Assembly: GCA_017559885.1 (NCBI GenBank)
Contig: JAFYQN010000110.1
Span: forward strand, 1 to 16,931
From: Clostridia bacterium
Lineage (GTDB): Bacteria; Bacillota; Clostridia; Oscillospirales; Acutalibacteraceae
DNA length: 16,931 bases
Direction: 5' to 3'
A program made the translations under genes and the position numbers. The notes under the pieces are model-generated. The model was not told the DNA's origin. It saw only the letters and a program-made list of their open reading frames with translations, and made no database searches. Of this stretch, positions 6,178 through 12,127 are shown in pieces; positions within the stretch are counted from its first letter, which is position 1, and each line of letters opens with the position of its first letter.

Positions 6178-7373
6178 TGGATATAAATTCTTCCAACATA
6201 GAGCAAATTGTACGTCAGGTGCTTGATAGTATGAACGGCGCTCCCGTAGCTCCACAAGCAAGCGGCGCTATTCCTGCGACAGCGCACGTTGCAATGCTTA
6301 CAGGGCTTGAAAAAATCGAAATCAAAGAATATCCAATGCCAATAGTTGGCGACGATGATGTTTTGGTTAAGGTTGAAGGTTGTGGCGTTTGTGGTACAGA
6401 TGCTCATGAATATAAACGCGACCCATTTGGTCTAATTCCCGTAGCGCTCGGTCACGAGGGTACAGGCGAAATTGTAAAAATGGGCAAAAACGTAAAAGTT
6501 GACTCAGCAGGCAAACCTCTTAACGTAGGTGATAAGGTTGTAACCTGTATGATATTTAAGGATAACCCCGATATCACAATGTATGACCTTAATAAACAAA
6601 ACGTTGGCGGCGCAGATGTTTACGGACTTCTTCCCGATGATGACGTTCACCTAAACGGTTGGTTTAGCGACTATATTTTGGTTCGCGGCGGTTCAACTAT
6701 ATTTAACGTAAGCGATCTTGACCTTGATTCGAGAATCCTTATCGAACCTTGCGCAGTTCTTATTCACGCAGTAGAACGCGCAAAGACAACAGGCATACTT
6801 CGTTTCAACAGTCGCGTTGTAGTACAGGGTTGCGGACCTATTGGTCTTATTTGTATTGCCGTTCTACGTACAATGGGTATCGAAAACATTGTTGCGGTTG
6901 ACGGCGAAGACAAACGCTTGGCTTTTGCTAAAGAGATGGGCGCAAACGCTGTAGTAAACTTCAAAAATTATAGCGGTGCAGAGGCGCTTGCAGATGGTGT
7001 TAAAGATGCATTTGGCGGTTACCTTGCCGACTTTGCATTCCAGTGTACAGGTTCACCCGTAGCGCACAGCAACATTTACAAATTTATTCGCAACGGCGGC
7101 GGTCTTTGTGAACTTGGCTTCTTTATCAATGGCGGCGATGCAACAATCAATCCGCACTTTGATATCTGCTCAAAAGAAATTACAACGGTTGGTTCTTGGG
7201 TATACACCCTTCGCGATTATGCAACCACGTTTGATTTCTTAAAGCGCGCTAAAGGAATTGGACTTCCAATTGAAAAACTCATCACTCACAAATATCCCCT
7301 TGAACAAATTGACGACGCATTTAAGACCAATCTTAAAATGGAAGGTCTCAAAATTGCCGTTGTTAATAAATAA
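6177..7373 (+). CDS. Zinc-type alcohol dehydrogenase (MDR family) with N-terminal encapsulation helix
   Basis: Medium-chain dehydrogenase/reductase of 398 residues, expected to regenerate NAD+ by reducing propionaldehyde to propanol and/or lactaldehyde to 1,2-propanediol. Residues 5-21 (SSNIEQIVRQVLDSMNG) form an amphipathic targeting helix, followed by an Ala/Pro-rich linker to about residue 38. Catalytic zinc ligands are C72 (GVCGTD), H93-E94 (GHEGTG) and C192 (EPCAVLIHAVE). The Rossmann motif QGCGPIGL starts at about 217, and D242 at the end of the second strand suggests NAD(H) preference. The four-cysteine structural-zinc loop of many family members is absent, as only C124 occurs in that region. 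Classical Pdu loci use iron-dependent PduQ instead. A GAAAGGA ribosome binding site lies in the end of the preceding gene. Confidence 0.9.
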   Translation: MDINSSNIEQIVRQVLDSMNGAPVAPQASGAIPATAHVAMLTGLEKIEIKEYPMPIVGDDDVLVKVEGCGVCGTDAHEYKRDPFGLIPVALGHEGTGEIVKMGKNVKVDSAGKPLNVGDKVVTCMIFKDNPDITMYDLNKQNVGGADVYGLLPDDDVHLNGWFSDYILVRGGSTIFNVSDLDLDSRILIEPCAVLIHAVERAKTTGILRFNSRVVVQGCGPIGLICIAVLRTMGIENIVAVDGEDKRLAFAKEMGANAVVNFKNYSGAEALADGVKDAFGGYLADFAFQCTGSPVAHSNIYKFIRNGGGLCELGFFINGGDATINPHFDICSKEITTVGSWVYTLRDYATTFDFLKRAKGIGLPIEKLITHKYPLEQIDDAFKTNLKMEGLKIAVVNK

Positions 7374-7384
7374 GGAGAAAACCT

Positions 7385-7699
7385 ATGAGTATGGCAACAG
7401 GTATTCTTGAGGTGTTTGGTCTTGTGGCGGCATTTGTTGCTTGCGACGCAGGTTGCAAAGCGGCAGACGTAACGGTTGAAAATTTCGACAAAAACAAGCC
7501 CGGTAATGCCGATGAATTAGAGGTTCCGCTTATTGTAGCGATAAAGTTTCGCGGTTCGGTTGACGCAGTTGAAGCGGCTATGGAAGCGGCAAAACTTGCG
7601 GCAGAAGGCGTAAGCGGCGTGGTTGCAAGTCACGTTATTACCAGAACCGAAGAACAAACGGAACCTATGTTAAAATTAAACGCTTTTGATAAAAACTAA
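7385..7699 (+). CDS. BMC-H shell protein, divergent, with acidic insertion
   Basis: Single-domain BMC shell protein of 104 residues. The fold is recognisable from the start GILEVFGLVAAFVACDAGCK and the second-half segment GSVDAVEAAMEAAKLAAEG. Between strands 2 and 3, where canonical PduA-like proteins have the pore loop KIGSG, it has a longer polar segment NKPGNADELEVP (about residues 38-49). The central pore should therefore differ in size or charge. C-terminal residues after about 85 are polar and non-canonical. AGGAG at 7373-7377 is 7 nt from the ATG at 7385, which makes this start better than the ATG two codons later. First of five consecutive BMC-H genes. Confidence 0.88.
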   Translation: MSMATGILEVFGLVAAFVACDAGCKAADVTVENFDKNKPGNADELEVPLIVAIKFRGSVDAVEAAMEAAKLAAEGVSGVVASHVITRTEEQTEPMLKLNAFDKN

Positions 7700-7717
7700 C
7701 TTTCGGAGGAAAAAGAT

Positions 7718-7990
7718 ATGAAAGAAGCACTTGGTATGGTAGAAACTCGCGGTCTTACAGCTGCTATTGAAGCTGCTGACGCAATGGTAAAGGCCGCAGA
7801 AGTAACACTCATCGGCACCGAAAAAATCGGTTCAGGTCTTGTATCTGTAATGGTACGCGGCGACGTAGGCGCTGTAAAAGCTGCTGTTGAAGCAGGTTCT
7901 GCAAACGCTTCTCGTCTTGGCGAACTTGTAGCAGTACACGTAATTCCAAGACCACACGCTGATGTAGAAAAAATTCTTCCTAAATTCTAA
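7718..7990 (+). CDS. BMC-H shell protein, PduA/PduJ type
   Basis: Canonical 90-residue hexameric BMC shell protein, probably a major facet component. EALGMVETRGLTAAIEAAD begins the domain, and the pore loop is KIGSGL (about residues 36-41), as in PduA-like proteins that pass small polar metabolites. VHVIPRPHADVEKILP closes the domain. The ribosome binding site CGGAGGA is strong. It is closely related to the two tandem copies at 8452 and 8785, but differs at more positions (for example LTAA against LVAA and SANASRLGE against SSSAGSLGE). Confidence 0.95.
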   Translation: MKEALGMVETRGLTAAIEAADAMVKAAEVTLIGTEKIGSGLVSVMVRGDVGAVKAAVEAGSANASRLGELVAVHVIPRPHADVEKILPKF

Positions 7991-8008
7991 TTTTAAGAGG
8001 TAAGAACA

Positions 8009-8308
8009 ATGAAGTCTATCGGACTTATAGAGGTTTCGGGCGTAACGGCGGCAGTTGATTGCCTTGATATTATGTGCAAATCAGCCGACGTAGAGTTTGT
8101 AACCTGGGAGCGTAAGCTTGGCGGTCGACTTGTAACTGTTGTGGTTGAAGGTCAGGTTTCTGCGGTAACTGCCGCAGTAGAAAATGCAATGGCAAACGCC
8201 ATAAAGCGTCCTGTAGCGCATGCGGTAATAGCAAGTCCTCACGAAGAAGTGCAAAGATTACTCGCCCTTAGCGCATCTCGAATGAACAAGAAAGTAGGTA
8301 CAAAATAA
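8009..8308 (+). CDS. BMC-H shell protein with divergent pore
   Basis: BMC-H protein of 99 residues. SIGLIEVSGVTAAVDCLDIMCKSADVEF is a normal BMC first half (positions 3-30), but the pore region reads RKLGGRL instead of KIGSGL, putting an extra arginine near the pore. A short basic C-terminal tail follows the domain (SRMNKKVGTK). AAGAGG lies upstream of the ATG with suitable spacing. The TAA overlaps the ATG of the next gene by one base, so the two are probably translationally coupled. Likely a minor facet component with different transport selectivity; that is inference. Confidence 0.88.
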   Translation: MKSIGLIEVSGVTAAVDCLDIMCKSADVEFVTWERKLGGRLVTVVVEGQVSAVTAAVENAMANAIKRPVAHAVIASPHEEVQRLLALSASRMNKKVGTK

Positions 8309-8730
8309 TGGCTACTTCTAAAACTACAAGCAGTAAATCAACTACTGCTAAAAAAACAACAAGCAAGCAAACTGCTAATAAAACAACTGCAAAACCGGTA
8401 GCGCCACAGGCGACTCCGGCTGCAGAACCTGTAAAGAAGGAGGTAAAAAAGATGGCACTCGAAGCATTAGGCATGGTAGAGACCCGTGGTCTTGTAGCTG
8501 CAATCGAAGCTGCTGATGCAATGGTAAAGGCCGCTAACGTAGAACTTATCGGTACAGAAAAAATCGGTTCAGGTCTTGTATCTGTAATGGTACGTGGCGA
8601 CGTAGGCGCTGTTAAAGCCGCTGTTGATGCAGGTTCTTCATCTGCTACTTCTTTGGGTGAGGTTATTGCTACACACGTAATTCCAAGACCTCACAACGAC
8701 GTGGAGAAGATTCTTCCCACACTTAAATAA
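8308..8730 (+). CDS. BMC-H shell protein with 48-residue lysine/threonine-rich N-terminal extension (long form)
   Basis: Full-length product of 140 residues. Residues 49-140 are a canonical PduA-like BMC-H domain with the KIGSGL pore loop. Residues 1-48 form an extension with 11 Lys, 11 Thr and only 2 Glu, predicted disordered. Lysine recurs every five residues (K5, K10, K15, K20, K25, then K29) in units such as TTSSK, STTAK and KTTSK, followed by an Ala/Pro stretch and KKEVKK. The upstream start overlaps the previous stop and has only a weak ribosome binding site (AGTAGGT). Inside the extension, AAGGAGG followed 8 nt later by an in-frame ATG (8452) should initiate a second, tail-less protein. 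The basic tail could bind nucleic acid, cargo or neighbouring shell tiles; its role is unknown to me. Confidence 0.88.
   Translation: MATSKTTSSKSTTAKKTTSKQTANKTTAKPVAPQATPAAEPVKKEVKKMALEALGMVETRGLVAAIEAADAMVKAANVELIGTEKIGSGLVSVMVRGDVGAVKAAVDAGSSSATSLGEVIATHVIPRPHNDVEKILPTLK
8437..8454 (+). promoter_or_regulatory. internal ribosome binding site and start codon for the short BMC-H form
   Basis: AAGGAGG at 8437-8443, 8-nt spacer and ATG at 8452-8454, in frame with the 8308 reading frame (codon 49). It is the strongest Shine-Dalgarno in this part of the operon, clearly better than the one serving the upstream ATG. The short product would run 8452-8730 (92 residues) and be almost identical to the protein encoded at 8785. 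Confidence 0.72.
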
Positions 8731-8739
8731 TTTTGTATT

Positions 8740-8765
8740 AAATTTTATTTAATAAATTAAAATTT
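8740..8765 (+). repeat. all-A/T inverted repeat between tandem BMC-H genes
   Basis: AAATTTTA (8740-8747) and TAAAATTT (8758-8765) are perfect 8-bp arms around a 10-nt loop, in the 54-bp gap between two near-identical shell genes. The weak A/T stem and lack of a clean T-run make a terminator unlikely. It may be an RNA-processing site or just AT-rich spacer. Confidence 0.25.
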
Positions 8766-8784
8766 TAAACAGGAGGAAACGCAA

Positions 8785-9063
8785 ATGGCACTCGAAGCAT
8801 TAGGTATGGTAGAAACCCGTGGTCTTGTAGCTGCAATTGAAGCTGCAGACGCAATGGTAAAAGCCGCTAACGTAGAGCTTATCGGTACAGAAAAGATCGG
8901 TTCAGGTCTTGTATCTGTAATGGTACGCGGCGACGTAGGCGCTGTTAAAGCTGCTGTAGAAGCTGGTTCTTCATCTGCCGGTTCTTTGGGCGAAGTTATC
9001 GCAACACACGTAATCCCAAGACCACACGCAGACGTAGAAAAAATTCTTCCCTCATTGAAGTAA
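8785..9063 (+). CDS. BMC-H shell protein, PduA/PduJ type (tandem copy)
   Basis: Canonical 92-residue BMC-H protein with the KIGSGL pore loop and HVIPRPHADVEKILP end. Aligned by eye, it differs from the BMC domain of the 8308 gene at only 4 of 92 positions (D/E, T/G, N/A, T/S), with scattered synonymous changes in the DNA. This indicates a recent tandem duplication or gene conversion. It has its own very strong ribosome binding site (AGGAGGAAA) and is followed by a GC-rich hairpin, so it is probably one of the most abundant shell proteins. It lacks the lysine-rich N-terminal extension of its upstream twin. Confidence 0.95.
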   Translation: MALEALGMVETRGLVAAIEAADAMVKAANVELIGTEKIGSGLVSVMVRGDVGAVKAAVEAGSSSAGSLGEVIATHVIPRPHADVEKILPSLK

Positions 9064-9073
9064 ACCATTTTTA

Positions 9074-9112
9074 GGGGAAGAGGTAACTTCCTCTTCCCCA
9101 AAGCCCTCGGGC
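9074..9112 (+). promoter_or_regulatory. GC-rich intercistronic hairpin (mRNA 3'-end stabiliser or attenuator)
   Basis: GGGGAAGAGG (9074-9083) and CCTCTTCCCC (9090-9099) form a perfect 10-bp stem with a 6-nt loop. A second small stem GCCC/GGGC follows (9103-9112). There is no T-run, so efficient intrinsic termination is not expected. Its position right after the highly translated shell genes suggests protection of upstream mRNA from 3' exonucleases, giving more shell hexamer than pentamer and enzyme. That role is inferred. Confidence 0.65.
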
Positions 9113-9143
9113 AAAACGAATTTATCAGAAAGGGACTGTTAGA

Positions 9144-9416
9144 ATGATAGTCGGAAAAGTAGTAGGAACTATCGTTTCTACCCGTAAAAATGAAAAATTG
9201 ATAGGTTCTAAATTTATGGTTATTGAACCTATTGAAAAACTTGGCGACCCCAAGGCAAAGATTGTAGCTGTCGACAACGTAGGCGCAGGTATTGGCGAGG
9301 TTGTACTCGTTGCGACAGGTTCTGCCGCAAGAATAGGTTGCGACTTAGAACACGCTCCTGTTGATGCCGCTATAATCGGTATTGTAGATAACGGAATCGG
9401 TTTACCGGAGTTATAA
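9144..9416 (+). CDS. BMC-P pentameric vertex protein, EutN/CcmL family
   Basis: Pentamer-forming shell protein of 90 residues that caps the vertices of the polyhedral shell. The family pattern is clear: the start MIVGKVVGTIVSTRKNEKL, then the AVDNVGAGIGEVVLVATGSAA region (strand, glycine turn, strand), and AAIIGIVDNGIG near the end. It is the only pentamer gene in the window. Pentamers are needed in only about 60 copies per closed shell, which fits its position downstream of the GC hairpin and a modest AAAGGGA ribosome binding site. The next gene starts 3 nt after its stop. Confidence 0.95.
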   Translation: MIVGKVVGTIVSTRKNEKLIGSKFMVIEPIEKLGDPKAKIVAVDNVGAGIGEVVLVATGSAARIGCDLEHAPVDAAIIGIVDNGIGLPEL

Positions 9417-9419
9417 TAA

Positions 9420-10745
9420 ATGAAACTTACTGAACTTCAGGGCATATTAAAAGAAAATGGTATCGTAGGCGCAGGTGGCGCAGGTTTTCCTACCTATGCA
9501 AAACTAAGCGAGAAAGCCGACACTATTATTCTTAACTGCGCTGAGTGTGAGCCGCTTCTTAAACTGCACCGTCAGGTGCTTGAAACTCACCCAAGCGAAA
9601 TTTTTGAAGCCCTCGATTTAATCTCGAAAACAGTAAACGCTAAAAGGGTTTGTGTCGCAATTAAAAAGTCTTATGTCGAGACTGCGCAGGCGATAACACC
9701 TTTTGTAGAGTTTTTTGATAATATAGAAATTTGTCGTTTAGATGACGTGTATCCAGCAGGCGATGAGGTTATTCTTACCTACGAGGTTACAGGCAGAATA
9801 GTACCACCCGGTGATATACCGCTGTCGGTTGGCGTTATGGTGCTTAACGTCGAAACGGTTTACAACCTTTACCGCGCTATAAACGGACGACCCGTAACAC
9901 GCAAGTACGTCACGGTAGCAGGCGAGGTACAAAATCCCGTTACAGTTAGGGTGCCTATAGGTATAACAATTGGCGAAGTTTTAAAACTTGCAGGCGATAT
10001 TACAACACCCGACCCTGCCTTTATAATAGGCGGACCTATGATGGGTTCTTTAGGTAGCAAAGCCAACATAGTAACAAAAACCACAAATGCGGTGCTTGTT
10101 TTACCAAGCAGTCATCCACTTATCATAAGACGACAATCTAAAACCTTTATAGATATGAAACGCGCTATGGCGGCTTGTTGCCAATGTAGTTATTGCACAA
10201 GTCTTTGCTCGCGTAATCTTTTGGGTCATCCAATAAACCCATCAGAGTTTATGCGAGTGGCATCTAACGGCATTACCAATGATGCGGAGCCATATTTAGA
10301 CGCGATGTATTGTTCGGGTTGCGGTCTTTGTGAGCAGTATTCATGTGTGCAAAACCTGTCGCCAAGAATGTTGCTCGCGGCATGCAAGACCGAACTTCGT
10401 AAAGCGGGAGTTAAACCGCAACCGCAAAAAGAACCTCCTGTGGTTAATCCCAAAAGACCGCTTCGTCAGGTTCCAATGTCACGACTTACAAGTCGTATAG
10501 GACTTAAAAAATACAACAAACCCGCTCCCATAATTGAAGCGGTACCAAACTTTAAAAAGGTAACGGTATTACTTAGTCAACACGTAGGCGCGCCAAGTGT
10601 GCCGATAGTAAAAAAAGGTGATACGGTTAGTGAAAAACAACTAATTGCCAACGCAGGCGAAGGTTTAAGCGTAGCGCTTCATTCTCCTGTTAACGGCGTT
10701 GTTACCGCAGTTGGTAAGACTGCAATAATAATCGAGAAACAATAG
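9420..10745 (+). CDS. PduS-like NADH-dependent flavin/iron-sulfur oxidoreductase (RnfC-related)
   Basis: A 441-residue PduS/RnfC-family protein. Residues 15-29 (GIVGAGGAGFPTYAK) are the glycine-rich NADH/FMN-binding start. A SLBB-like segment lies near 160-190. Two [4Fe-4S] motifs follow: C253, C256, C259, C263 (CX2CX2CX3C) and C298, C301, C304, C309 (CX2CX2CX4C). The C-terminal part (about 385-441) is a barrel-sandwich/biotinyl-like domain. In B12-dependent Pdu systems PduS reduces cobalamin; here no cobalamin enzyme is present, so it more likely oxidises NADH inside the compartment and passes electrons to the PduT-like shell protein encoded next, or supplies the activase. Start by ATG 9420, with the upstream TAA 3 nt away and no strong Shine-Dalgarno. 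Confidence 0.92.
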   Translation: MKLTELQGILKENGIVGAGGAGFPTYAKLSEKADTIILNCAECEPLLKLHRQVLETHPSEIFEALDLISKTVNAKRVCVAIKKSYVETAQAITPFVEFFDNIEICRLDDVYPAGDEVILTYEVTGRIVPPGDIPLSVGVMVLNVETVYNLYRAINGRPVTRKYVTVAGEVQNPVTVRVPIGITIGEVLKLAGDITTPDPAFIIGGPMMGSLGSKANIVTKTTNAVLVLPSSHPLIIRRQSKTFIDMKRAMAACCQCSYCTSLCSRNLLGHPINPSEFMRVASNGITNDAEPYLDAMYCSGCGLCEQYSCVQNLSPRMLLAACKTELRKAGVKPQPQKEPPVVNPKRPLRQVPMSRLTSRIGLKKYNKPAPIIEAVPNFKKVTVLLSQHVGAPSVPIVKKGDTVSEKQLIANAGEGLSVALHSPVNGVVTAVGKTAIIIEKQ

Positions 10746-10754
10746 GTGTAACTA

Positions 10755-11303
10755 ATGAAAAAAGCACTTGCAATGGTTGAATATAAAACAGTATCGTCGG
10801 GTATGCGCGCGGCTGACATAATGGTAAAAACCGCCGAGGTAGAGGTAATCGAAGCTACCACCGTATGCCCAGGTAAATATATGGTGCTAATCTCTGGCGA
10901 ACTTAGCGCTGTGCGCGCGTCGGTTGATGCGGCGGCAACGCGAATGCCCGATATGCTTATCGATAAGTTCGTGCTTGGCAATCCGCACGAAAGCATCTTT
11001 ACAGCGCTTTACGGTACTACCGATGTAGGCAGTCCAAACGCGCTTGGCGTACTCGAAACATTTTCATCCTGCGCGGCAATCGTTGCCGCTGATATAGCTG
11101 CCAAGACATCGCTTGTAGATTTAATAGAACTGCGATTATCCCGTGGTATGTGCGGCAAATCATATTTGTTGCTAACAGGTGAAATTGCCGCAGTCGAAGC
11201 CGCAATTGAACGTGCTAAACAAGGCGCCGGCGAACAGGGAATGTTCTTAGACTCGGCAGTAATCCCACATCCTGATGAAAAAATGTGGCAAAGTATTTTG
11301 TAA
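10755..11303 (+). CDS. BMC-T tandem-domain shell protein, PduT type
   Basis: Tandem BMC protein of 182 residues forming pseudohexameric trimers. Domain 1 spans about 1-90 and domain 2 about 95-182 (start ALGVLETFSSCAAIVAAD). VCPGKY places a cysteine at residue 38, the position that in PduT coordinates a [4Fe-4S] cluster at the trimer axis. The C-terminal segment SAVIPHPDEKMWQ is also PduT-like. Adjacent to the PduS gene, as in Pdu operons, which supports an electron-transfer pair across the shell. It is the only BMC-T in the window; no PduB-type trimer is seen. Confidence 0.93.
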   Translation: MKKALAMVEYKTVSSGMRAADIMVKTAEVEVIEATTVCPGKYMVLISGELSAVRASVDAAATRMPDMLIDKFVLGNPHESIFTALYGTTDVGSPNALGVLETFSSCAAIVAADIAAKTSLVDLIELRLSRGMCGKSYLLLTGEIAAVEAAIERAKQGAGEQGMFLDSAVIPHPDEKMWQSIL

Positions 11304-11339
11304 AGAAAACTAAACTATAAGAAAGAGAGAACTGTTTAA

Positions 11340-12098
11340 ATGCTCGCAATAGAACGACGTAATGCAATTCTTTCAAAGTTATATTTAGACGGCAAGGTTA
11401 TTGTTTCAGAACTAAGTTCTGAATTTGACGTAACCGAAGAAACCATCCGCCGCGATCTTGAAAAATTAGATAAAGAGGGCCTTGCTCAAAAGACCTACGG
11501 CGGCGCCGTGCTTGTACAAAATTTCAGTACAGACCTGCCACACAGTGTACGAAAGAAGGCGAACGTCCAGGCAAAACAAAAAATTGCCGAAAAGGTAAGC
11601 TCTTTATTTAACGATGGCGACTGCATTATGGTTGACTCAAGTTCAACCGCCTTGCTTGTACTGAATTATATAAAGAATTTAAAAAACATTACACTTATAA
11701 CAAACTCGGTTGAAGCTCTAATAGAACTTTCCGACAAAGATGATTGGAACGTATTTTCAACCGGTGGTAAATTAAAACGCGGTTCACTTTCATTGGTGGG
11801 TCCGCAAGCCGAAAAAACAATACGCGCATTCCACGTAGATTATGCCGTATGTTCTTCAAAAGGTCTTGATATGAATCGCGGTATTACCGATTCAAACGAA
11901 AAAGACTCCGAAATGAAGCAGGCGATTTTTGAGTCTGCCGAAACAAAAATATTGCTTGTTGACTCAAGCAAGTTTGACAAAATTTCACTTATTAAGGTAG
12001 GCGACGTTACAAACGTTGATATAATCGCTACCGATACCGAACCCAGCGCAAACTGGATAGAATATTTAAAGAGTAAACATATCGAATTGATGTATTAA
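11340..12098 (+). CDS. DeoR-family transcriptional regulator
   Basis: A 252-residue DeoR/GlpR-type repressor. The N-terminal winged helix-turn-helix is at residues 5-57, with the family signature VTEETIRRDLEKLDKEGLAQ followed by KTYGGAVL. The C-terminal sugar-phosphate-sensing domain (about 75-230) includes MVDSSSTA (D99 to T103), ITNSVEAL and STGGKL, the usual ligand-pocket motifs. Such regulators usually respond to a phosphorylated sugar intermediate. L-fuculose-1-P, L-rhamnulose-1-P or DHAP would be logical here. The gene lies inside the second unit, 36 bp after PduT, so it may regulate itself. The matching palindromes at both promoters are candidate operators. No confident promoter is seen directly upstream. 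Confidence 0.9.
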   Translation: MLAIERRNAILSKLYLDGKVIVSELSSEFDVTEETIRRDLEKLDKEGLAQKTYGGAVLVQNFSTDLPHSVRKKANVQAKQKIAEKVSSLFNDGDCIMVDSSSTALLVLNYIKNLKNITLITNSVEALIELSDKDDWNVFSTGGKLKRGSLSLVGPQAEKTIRAFHVDYAVCSSKGLDMNRGITDSNEKDSEMKQAIFESAETKILLVDSSKFDKISLIKVGDVTNVDIIATDTEPSANWIEYLKSKHIELMY

Positions 12099-12127
12099 TT
12101 TAAAAGTTACACAAGGAGTGATAATAT

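Noticed and set aside
9074..9112. GC hairpin after the tandem shell genes as an operon-ending terminator
   Set aside because: No T-run follows, and the downstream pentamer, PduS and PduT genes need the same transcript with no clear promoter in the gap. It is better viewed as a processing, stability or partial-attenuation element.
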